From Iningainema tapete BLCC-T55 (lineage in GTDB: Bacteria > Cyanobacteriota > Cyanobacteriia > Cyanobacteriales > Nostocaceae), in assembly GCF_014698965.1 (NCBI RefSeq), contig NZ_JACXAE010000083.1:1-64000 (forward strand): a stretch of DNA of 64,000 bases, in the 5' to 3' direction. The position numbers were made by a program, and so were the translations under genes. Position 1 is the stretch's first letter; each line of letters starts with the position of its first letter. Below are positions 57,496 to 64,000 of this stretch, in pieces. The notes under the pieces are model-generated. The model was not told where the DNA came from, ran no database searches, and worked only from the letters and a program-made list of their open reading frames with translations.

Positions 57496-58743
57496 TCATT
57501 TATAATTTGCCTGCAGCACACTCACAAACTGCCACCTGCCATTCTTAACAAAATTACCCGACATTTTCGTTAAAGTAGTATCACCATTAGAATCAAAACT
57601 CCATTTACCCAGCACCCCGGAAAAATTCTTCGTCCCTAAAACCGCATTTTTAATCGCAACGCGGTCATTTTTACAAACTTGATTAACACCATTCAAAACT
57701 ACCATAGCTGCTTCATAACCATAAGCAGCATAAGCTTCTGGTTCTTGATTAAACTTCTGTTTATAACTCTCATACCAAGTTTTTCCTACACCAGTCAATT
57801 CACGAGGGGAAACACCGCCAAAAGTAGCATAAACTCCTTCTGCGGCGGTAGATGCTCCATCAACAAAAGCTCTATCAAAAATACCATCTGGTCCCATAAA
57901 CTTAACTAATTCTTTTGTCATGCCCACATCGCGCATATCTTTAACCACCTGGCTGGCGTTACTCTGTGTAGGACCGCCAAAATAAACTAAATCTGGTTGT
58001 GTAGCGCGAATTTTTGTCATTAACGCCCTATAGTTACTTGCCCTGGAATCAATTCCCTCTCGCCCCAGTACTTGCAGCCCAAGCTCTTTGGCTGTGGCTT
58101 CAAATACGTTTGCCAGTCCTTTTCCATAGAGTGATTGATCATCTAAAATGTAAACTTTTTTGACTCCCAATGATTTTGCCCAGTTAGCAGCAACTTTTCC
58201 CTGGATATCATCTGTGGGCACAACACGAGCATAGTTGCGTTTTCCTGTAGGATAATAGATAGAGGGTTCTCTGGATTCACCCAAGCCTTGTTTAGTTAAA
58301 CCGGGATATGTGCTGGCAGGACTAACTATGAGCAAATTCGCTTGATTTAAGACAGGGACTACTAATTTAGCAGCACCAGAACTATAGGGACCAATAAATG
58401 CAACAACTGAGGAGTCGGCGACGGCTTTGTTCGCATGGGCAGAAACTTGAGCGGAGTCATCTAATGCACCACTGGCAGCACTGGCATTGTCATTGACTTC
58501 ATATTCAATTTTGAGTTTGTGATTGCAGACTGTTGACTCTTGAGCGATCGCTTGTTTGATCCCGTTGACAATTGATTGAGTCTGTACCGCTGAGCTACCC
58601 GTTAGTGGCAGGCTGGAGAAAATTTTAACGGTATTTGTTGAGCTATTGCCCACAGCAAGATTACTACTTTTTAACTGTTGACACCCACTAGTCAAACTGG
58701 TGGCGAGCGCAACCAAACCACATACTGTCACATTTATATTCAT
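57496..58743 (-). CDS. Substrate-binding lipoprotein of an amino-acid ABC transporter (LivJ/NatB-like)
   Basis: 415 residues. The signal peptide ends in a lipobox, SLTSGC, so the protein is probably lipid-anchored. The periplasmic part is a type I binding fold: VKIFSSLPLTGSSAVQTQSIVNG, VVAFIGPYSSGAAKLVVPVLNQ, VYILDDQSLYGKGLANVFE and AYAAYGYEAAMVVLNGV. It delivers neutral or branched-chain amino acids to the permeases encoded downstream. It is the first gene of the leftward operon and divergent from the STAND gene. Confidence 0.9.
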   Translation of the reverse strand: MNINVTVCGLVALATSLTSGCQQLKSSNLAVGNSSTNTVKIFSSLPLTGSSAVQTQSIVNGIKQAIAQESTVCNHKLKIEYEVNDNASAASGALDDSAQVSAHANKAVADSSVVAFIGPYSSGAAKLVVPVLNQANLLIVSPASTYPGLTKQGLGESREPSIYYPTGKRNYARVVPTDDIQGKVAANWAKSLGVKKVYILDDQSLYGKGLANVFEATAKELGLQVLGREGIDSRASNYRALMTKIRATQPDLVYFGGPTQSNASQVVKDMRDVGMTKELVKFMGPDGIFDRAFVDGASTAAEGVYATFGGVSPRELTGVGKTWYESYKQKFNQEPEAYAAYGYEAAMVVLNGVNQVCKNDRVAIKNAVLGTKNFSGVLGKWSFDSNGDTTLTKMSGNFVKNGRWQFVSVLQANYK

Positions 58744-58849
58744 ATATATATCAGATACATTTAAATTACATATTTAATGCGCTAATCTAGAAAAGTTGTT
58801 ACATATCCTATAACGCATAAGTTACATAACGCTACTATTTTTTCACAAT

Positions 58850-61800
58850 ATGTCCCTACCTACAGATTTTTTTAATTTTCTTCAGGTGCTTGCAGTCGAA
58901 CAAAAAATACCTGATATTGAGTTAGATACTCTACGTCTAGCTCTAGCAGGTCAAACTGCAAAAGAAATTGCCGTTGAGTTGGGGATTAGCGATCACGCGG
59001 TGCGTAAGAGACTGGGTTCAGTTTATCTCAAATTTGGCATCGAAGGAACGGCACTGGGAAAACTAGAGAAACTACGGACAGTTTTAGTAGATCAATATCA
59101 GCAATCTTCTGTGGCGGTTGCTTCAAAACATGTAGATTTAAGTGATGTACCAGATGTATCCACCTTTCAGGGACGTAAGGAAGAACTAAAAAGAGCAAAA
59201 CAGTGGATTTTAGACAAAGACAGGAATAGTAACAGATGTCGATTATTAGCAATTTTGGGCATAGGAGGCATTGGTAAAACTTCTCTTGCTACAGTGCTAG
59301 CACTGCAAATTCAAGAACACTTTGAGTATGTTGTCTGGTATTCTCTGCGCACAGCTCCACAAATTGAAGAAATTCTCGAAAATCTGATTCATTTTCTCTC
59401 TAACGGGCAAGAAATCCACTTACCCAAAGAGCTTGATGAAAAGCTTTTGTTACTAATTAAGTTCTTAGCTAAGCAACGCTGCTTAATCATCTTAGATAAT
59501 TTAGAAACAATTCTACAGAGTGGTGAACGTGCAGGATACTACAGGAAAGATTATGAAGGATATGGAGAGCTATTGAGAAGAGTAGGAGAGGACGCCCACC
59601 AGAGTTGCTTGATATTAACTAGTAGAGAAAAGCCGAGAGAAATTGAATTACTTGAAATCAAAGCTCTACCAGTGCAAACATTATCTTTGACAGGACTTCA
59701 AGAGGAAGAAGCAGAAAAAGTCTTTAAGTACTTCCTCAATAAACAGGACAATCAACCAGAAGAAAATTTACTCATCCAAAGACTAATTAAATCTTATTCA
59801 TATAGTCCACTAGCATTAAAAATTGTTGCTACAACTATCAAAGAGATATTTGATGGTAGAATTTCGGAATTTTTAGTAGATTTAGGACAACAAACTGAAG
59901 AAATAGAGGGAGAAATTTTTGTTGCTGAACTTTTGCGAGATTTTTTAAATCAGCAATTTATTCGCCTGTCAGAAATGGAGAAACAGGTAATATACTGGCT
60001 AGCAATTAATCGGGAGTGGGTTTCAATTCCCGAATTGCGCGAAGACATAATCCCTTCCATATCGCCCTCTGTGTTATTAGAGACTTTAGAATCGCTACAA
60101 CGCAGATCCCTAATTGAGAAAAATGCTGCACGTTTTACATTACAGCCAGTATTGATGGAGTATGTTACCGAACAATTAATAGAAGAATTTTATCAGGAGA
60201 TTATTCATCAAGAAATTAAAATACTAGAAAGTCATTGTTTAACTAAAGCTCAAGCGATCGCCTACATCAAAACAGCACAAAATAACTTAATTCTCAAACC
60301 GTTAACTGAAAAGTTACTTAATTATTTTATTGAAAGCAATTATCTGAAAAGTGAACAAGAAGTCAAGTCATTTTCTAAATCTTGGTTTACACGCATGAGC
60401 TCAAATTTGAGAGAAAAGTTTTCACGAGAACCAGGTTATGCAGGTGGCAATATTCTCAATTTACTTGTAGAAATGAAAGTAGATTTAAATGGTTTGGATT
60501 GTTCTGGACTAACAATTCGCCAAGCTTATCTTCAAAATGTGGAACTGCGCAACACTAATTTTGCTAATTGCAACTTAGATAGGTGTGTTTTTACCAGAAC
60601 AATGGATAGCGTTTTGTCGGTAGCTTTTAGCCCAGATGGAAAACTAATAGCGACAGGCGGTGCTGACAGTAAAATTTGCTTGTGGGAAGTTACCAAACAA
60701 AAGCTACTTTTTCGCCGCACGGGACACACTAATTGGATACGTGCGATCGCATTTAGTCCTAACGGCAAAATCATTGCTACTGGTAGCGATGATTACACTG
60801 TAAAACTCTGGAGTGTCGATACTGGTGAGTGTATTGAAACTTTTAGTGAGTCAGAACGACACAAAAACTGGGTATGCTCGGTAGCATTTAGTCCTGATGG
60901 TAAAATTCTTGCCAGTGGTAGTCAAGACAGTAGTATTAAACTTTGGGATGTTCAAAGTGGTAAATGTATTGCTACTTTAAAATCACCTCAAGGAGAAACA
61001 AAGCAAGTTTGGTCTTTGGCTTTTAGTCCTGATGGTAAAATTTTAGCTAGCGGTAGTGATGACCCAGACATAAATGTGAATTTATGGGATGTAAGTAATC
61101 GTAGTTACATAACTCATCTTAGGGGACACGAAAAACGGGTATTCACAGTCGCTTTTAGTCCAAACCCCCCTGGGGGGTTTGGAGGTATCTTAGCTACTGG
61201 TAGCGATGACTGCACGGTAAAATTGTGGCGTGTCAGCACTGGTGAATGTATCCATACCTTCAAAAGTCCAGAAAAAGACACAAAACCAGTTCGCACAGTT
61301 GCTTTTAGCTGTGACGGTAAGATTCTGGCAAGTGGTAGTGATGATGGTACAATTAAGTTTTGGGATACAAGTACTGGTGAATGGATTAAAACTTTATCTG
61401 CACATAACCAGCATCGAGTATGGGCATTAGCTTTTAGTCCCAACCCCCCCCTTAATAAGGGGGGGTTGGGGGGGTTTGGGGGGTTTTTAGCTAGTGGTGG
61501 TGAAGATCAAACCCTGAAGTTGTGGAATATTAACCGAGAAAACTATTGTGTCAAACGTTTGTGGCGACTCAAGGGTTATACAAGAGCAGTCTGGTGTGTT
61601 GCCTTTAGTCCTGATGGTGAAACTCTAGCAAGTAGTAGTGATGAATACTCAATAACATTATGGAATGCATCAACTGGTAAGGATTTTCTTAAATTGGAAG
61701 GTCACATTAGTCGAATCTGGGCTGTAGCTTTTAGTCCTGATGGTAATATATTGGCAAGCGGCAGTGATGACCATACCTTACGCTTATGGGATGTGAAAAC

Positions 61801-62623
61801 TGGTACATGCCTAAATACTTTAACTAGAGCAGTCGAAGGTGGCGAAAGTCAAGTTTGGGCTGTGGCTTTTAGTCCAGATGGTAAATTCGTGGCTATTGGT
61901 AGTGACGATCACACTGTAAGTTTATGGGATGTTCGTACTGGTGAGTGTCTGAGATTATTTAAAGGACACAGTAGTAGAGTTTGGTCTGTAGCATTTAGTC
62001 CAAACCCCCCAACCCCCCGAAATTCGGGGAGCGAAGGGGGGATCATAGCAAGTGGTAGTGACGATCACACCATTAGATTGTGGAATGTGGGTGATGGTAG
62101 TGTGAGAGTTTTTCAGCGTCCGAAAGAACCAACTAGCAGAGTTTGGTCCGTTGCTTTTAGTCCTGATGGTAAAACTCTCGCTAGTGGCAGTTATGATGGT
62201 GCGATCGAGTTTTGGGATGTTAGTACTGGTAAGTGCAAGAGATTGAGAGAAGGTCATAGCCAGCGGATTTGGTCGGTTGCTTATAGTCCTGATGGTAAAA
62301 TCTTGGCTAGTAGTAGTGATGACAGCACTGTAAAATTATGGAACGTTAGTACTGGTAAATGCTTGCACACGCTTGATCAACACACAGATTGGGTATGTAG
62401 AGTTAGCTTTAGCCCAGATGGGAAAGTTTTGGCAAGTTGTAGCAAAGATTCAACTATTAAGTTGTGGAATCTGGAAACCGGTGAGTGTATTAAAACTCTA
62501 CAAAAACCTAGACCTTATGAGCAAATGAATATTGCCAACACTAAAGGCTTAGATGATGCTCAAAGAGATGATTTAAAGAGTTTGGGAGCAATAGAAGAGC
62601 TATCAGTTGTTCAAAGGAGCTAA
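58850..62623 (+). CDS. NB-ARC/WD40 STAND-type NTPase
   Basis: 1257 residues. The N-terminal helical domain (about 1-85) contains LAGQTAKEIAVELGISDHAVRKRLGSV, a winged-HTH-like segment common in cyanobacterial STAND proteins. The NB-ARC domain has Walker A GIGGIGKTSLA at 137-147, Walker B RCLIILDNLETIL and a sensor LILTSREKPRE. A short pentapeptide-like stretch (CSGLTIRQAYLQNVELRN) leads into 14 WD40 repeats, enough for two seven-bladed propellers. The architecture is that of ligand-sensing signal NTPases; some relatives act in antiphage defence, which is not shown here. Three WD blades (5, 7 and 11) carry Pro-Gly-rich inserts at the same position. Confidence 0.92.
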   Translation: MSLPTDFFNFLQVLAVEQKIPDIELDTLRLALAGQTAKEIAVELGISDHAVRKRLGSVYLKFGIEGTALGKLEKLRTVLVDQYQQSSVAVASKHVDLSDVPDVSTFQGRKEELKRAKQWILDKDRNSNRCRLLAILGIGGIGKTSLATVLALQIQEHFEYVVWYSLRTAPQIEEILENLIHFLSNGQEIHLPKELDEKLLLLIKFLAKQRCLIILDNLETILQSGERAGYYRKDYEGYGELLRRVGEDAHQSCLILTSREKPREIELLEIKALPVQTLSLTGLQEEEAEKVFKYFLNKQDNQPEENLLIQRLIKSYSYSPLALKIVATTIKEIFDGRISEFLVDLGQQTEEIEGEIFVAELLRDFLNQQFIRLSEMEKQVIYWLAINREWVSIPELREDIIPSISPSVLLETLESLQRRSLIEKNAARFTLQPVLMEYVTEQLIEEFYQEIIHQEIKILESHCLTKAQAIAYIKTAQNNLILKPLTEKLLNYFIESNYLKSEQEVKSFSKSWFTRMSSNLREKFSREPGYAGGNILNLLVEMKVDLNGLDCSGLTIRQAYLQNVELRNTNFANCNLDRCVFTRTMDSVLSVAFSPDGKLIATGGADSKICLWEVTKQKLLFRRTGHTNWIRAIAFSPNGKIIATGSDDYTVKLWSVDTGECIETFSESERHKNWVCSVAFSPDGKILASGSQDSSIKLWDVQSGKCIATLKSPQGETKQVWSLAFSPDGKILASGSDDPDINVNLWDVSNRSYITHLRGHEKRVFTVAFSPNPPGGFGGILATGSDDCTVKLWRVSTGECIHTFKSPEKDTKPVRTVAFSCDGKILASGSDDGTIKFWDTSTGEWIKTLSAHNQHRVWALAFSPNPPLNKGGLGGFGGFLASGGEDQTLKLWNINRENYCVKRLWRLKGYTRAVWCVAFSPDGETLASSSDEYSITLWNASTGKDFLKLEGHISRIWAVAFSPDGNILASGSDDHTLRLWDVKTGTCLNTLTRAVEGGESQVWAVAFSPDGKFVAIGSDDHTVSLWDVRTGECLRLFKGHSSRVWSVAFSPNPPTPRNSGSEGGIIASGSDDHTIRLWNVGDGSVRVFQRPKEPTSRVWSVAFSPDGKTLASGSYDGAIEFWDVSTGKCKRLREGHSQRIWSVAYSPDGKILASSSDDSTVKLWNVSTGKCLHTLDQHTDWVCRVSFSPDGKVLASCSKDSTIKLWNLETGECIKTLQKPRPYEQMNIANTKGLDDAQRDDLKSLGAIEELSVVQRS
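61160..61186. repeat. C/G-rich palindrome inserted in WD blade 5
   Basis: CCAAACCCCCC (61160-61170) and its exact complement (61172-61182) surround one T. It replaces the normal SPDGK turn with SPNPPGGFGG, in frame, before ILATGSDD. Confidence 0.8.
61439..61486. repeat. C/G-rich palindromic repeat inserted in WD blade 7
   Basis: CAACCCCCCC and GGGGGGGTTG flank a TTAATAA centre, followed by two further GGGG(T)TT units. In frame it encodes NPPLNKGGLGGFGG between AFSP and FLASGGED, exactly where the insertion lies in blade 5. Confidence 0.8.
62000..62041. repeat. C/G-rich palindromic repeat inserted in WD blade 11
   Basis: CCAAACCCCCC begins as in blade 5, then a CCCCGAAATTCGGGG palindrome and GGGGGG follow. 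In frame it encodes NPPTPRNSGSEGG between AFSP and IIASGSDD, the same site as in blades 5 and 7. Confidence 0.8.
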
Positions 62624-62678
62624 AAACAAAAACCAATAGACATCTCCAGAAATTCAACCTGCGTTGTCTACAACCCTT

Positions 62679-62706
62679 GTAGAGACGCGAAATTTCGCGT
62701 CTCTAC
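62679..62706. repeat. Dispersed palindrome, GTAGAGACG family (perfect)
   Basis: GTAGAGACGCGAAA and its exact complement TTTCGCGTCTCTAC form a 28-bp perfect palindrome 55 bp after the STAND stop. It could end that transcript. It belongs with the related palindromes at 19398-19427 and 19746-19775. Confidence 0.8.
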
Positions 62707-62799
62707 GTTGTTATTTGGAGATATCTAATATAAATGTCAGTGTCTCTTGATTGTCGAGTAAAAAAAAGTTATAGTCTGAGCGAAGACAGTTAAAACTAA

Positions 62800-64000
62800 G
62801 TGAGTGTGCTAGACAATACCTTTCAGTTAGAGTCATTAGGGGTTGAGAGAAACCCGGTTTCTTCAAGAAACCGGGTTTCTGTGGCAGCTTCTTGGAACAA
62901 AACGGAGGTATTGTTAATTAGTATGCCATTTGGTCCGCTGTTCCTACCTTCAATTGGTCTTGGTTTACTTAAGGCAGGGTTAACATCTCGGAGCATACAC
63001 GCGAAGATTCTTTACTTGACGTTAAAGTTTGCTTCCCTAATAGGCATATCCTTATATGAGCAGATTTCTAAAGGGCGTCCGGCAATCTACGATTTGCTGG
63101 GAGAATGGCTTTTTAGTGGAGCATTGTTTGATTCTACTAATGTAGAAGGATATATTAATGATGTGCTAAGAGGGCGCGAGCCAGCTCATCTTGAAGCACA
63201 CAAAGATTGGGCAAAACCTATCGCAGAAGATTTTATTCAAGAGGTTCTGGCTATTAGAGATAAGGTAGAAGGGTTTTTGGATGAGTGTGTTGAGGAAGTA
63301 GTTGCCTACCAACCCAAAATTATTGCCTTCACCAGTGTTTTCCAACAGCACTCGGCTGCTAATTCTTTAGCAAAACGTATTAAACAAAGAGTTCCAGAAA
63401 CTTTCATTATTTTGGGTGGCGCTAACTGTGAAGGAATCATGGGGGCTGAAGTTATTCGTCAGTTTCCCTTTGTAGATGCCACAATTTCCGGGGAAGGAGA
63501 TATTGTTTTTCCTGAGCTAGTTGAGCGAATTTTAGCACAAAAATCTATTTCTGATTTGCAGGGTGTCTTTACCCATGACAACATTGAATACTTATCCCAA
63601 AAGGGTAAGTATGCCAATGCACCCTCAGTTAGCAACATGGATACCTTGCCTTTTCCAGATTATGATGACTTCTTTGCGCAGCTAGAGAGTAGTAACCTTG
63701 TGGATGAAACCCACAAGCCCCAACTTTTATTTGAAACATCGCGGGGATGTTGGTGGGGTGAGAGAAACCATTGCACTTTCTGTGGACTTAATGGTGATAA
63801 CATAGCATACCGTAGCAAGTCGGCTGGGCGAGCAATGGAAGAACTGCTTTATCTTACCGAGAAATATCCTAACTGTTCGGTTGAAGTTGTCGATAATATT
63901 TTGGATTTGAAGTATTTTAAAGAGTTTATTCCCAAACTCGCTGCTCATCAACTAGATGTAGGATTGTTCTACGAGGTAAAAGCTAATCTGAGAAAAGAGC
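62800..64000 (+). CDS. RiPP-maturation radical SAM protein (rSAM-ocin type 1), 3' truncated by the window
   Basis: An open frame of 400 codons runs off the right end. The GTG at 62800 follows directly after an in-frame TAA, so this or the GTG at 62806 is the start; later starts would remove the first core strand, EVLLISMPFGPLFLPSIGLGLL. A B12-binding-like Rossmann domain follows (IIAFTSVFQQHSAANSLA, FIILGGANCEGIMG, ISGEGDIVFPEL). The radical SAM cluster motif is a CX7CX2C in SRGCWWGERNHCTFCGLNG, as in radical SAM enzymes of RiPP bacteriocin clusters, often C-methyltransferases. The N-terminus contains a palindromic repeat in frame. The precursor peptide gene is not seen upstream. Confidence 0.85.
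   Translation, partial: MSVLDNTFQLESLGVERNPVSSRNRVSVAASWNKTEVLLISMPFGPLFLPSIGLGLLKAGLTSRSIHAKILYLTLKFASLIGISLYEQISKGRPAIYDLLGEWLFSGALFDSTNVEGYINDVLRGREPAHLEAHKDWAKPIAEDFIQEVLAIRDKVEGFLDECVEEVVAYQPKIIAFTSVFQQHSAANSLAKRIKQRVPETFIILGGANCEGIMGAEVIRQFPFVDATISGEGDIVFPELVERILAQKSISDLQGVFTHDNIEYLSQKGKYANAPSVSNMDTLPFPDYDDFFAQLESSNLVDETHKPQLLFETSRGCWWGERNHCTFCGLNGDNIAYRSKSAGRAMEELLYLTEKYPNCSVEVVDNILDLKYFKEFIPKLAAHQLDVGLFYEVKANLRKE
62848..62880. repeat. Perfect 33-bp palindrome within the radical SAM reading frame
   Basis: AGAAACCCGGTTTCTT (62848-62863) and its exact complement (62865-62880) are separated by one C. The repeat lies in the first 30 codons of the radical SAM gene and encodes RNPVSSRNRVS in frame. 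It is of the kind that occurs in many copies in filamentous cyanobacteria. Confidence 0.8.

Overview
The window comes from a cyanobacterium, most likely a filamentous heterocyst-former of the Nostocales type. The evidence is frequent GCGATCGC (HIP1) sites inside and between genes, short tandem heptamer repeats, families of dispersed perfect palindromes, very large PAS-rich hybrid histidine kinases, an NB-ARC/WD40 protein and the general protein vocabulary. No rRNA or tRNA gene was found.

Region 1 (1-7.6 kb) is a CRISPR locus. Two arrays with the same 37-bp repeat, both apparently transcribed rightwards, flank a leftward operon for a reduced type III-B (Cmr) effector: Cas10/Cmr2 without an HD domain, Cmr3, a Cmr4-like backbone protein and a small alpha-helical subunit. 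No Cmr1, Cmr6, Cas6, Cas1 or Cas2 is present. The Cas10 cyclase motif is intact, but the Cmr4 target-RNA-cleaving Asp appears to be replaced.

Region 2 (7.6-20 kb) is accessory DNA: a DJ-1/PfpI protein, a nucleotidyltransferase/HTH toxin-antitoxin-like pair, a decayed GNAT gene, a thioredoxin-like protein with a DsbD-type electron carrier, a NACHT-C-terminus-like membrane protein, a Phd/VapC pair, a cytochrome b, and a TetR gene next to a ruined HlyD-type adaptor gene. The adaptor is split by an IS630 element whose transposase is itself broken by a 41-bp palindrome.

Region 3 (20-32.9 kb) is mostly housekeeping or metabolic: an MMADHC-like protein, a flavin/PNPOx-type protein, an amino-acid-permease-fused histidine kinase, a RCK potassium channel, argD and tsaB. 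Between argD and tsaB lies a tandemly duplicated two-gene module, a copper-radical oxidase of the galactose/glyoxal oxidase type plus a Tat-exported partner. A short argD-like footprint sits between the copies.

Region 4 (33-35.3 kb) is a decay zone with a truncated ribbon-helix-helix gene, an Rpn/DUF2887 nuclease, a frameshifted HicB, a WYL-domain regulator with a nonsense codon, and palindromic repeats.

Region 5 (35.6-40.4 kb) is a complete-looking chaperone-usher surface-fibre locus: two related secreted subunits, a PapD-like chaperone and an usher. Region 6 (40.4-53.2 kb) is a two-component signalling cluster of five proteins, including a 1713-residue hybrid kinase with eight PAS domains.

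Region 7 (53.2-64 kb) carries a peptidoglycan amidase, a branched-chain/neutral amino-acid ABC operon (binding protein, two permeases and the LivF-type ATPase, but no LivG), a 1257-residue NB-ARC/WD40 STAND protein with repeat elements inserted in frame at the same point of three WD blades, and the 5' part of a RiPP-maturation radical SAM enzyme that runs off the window.
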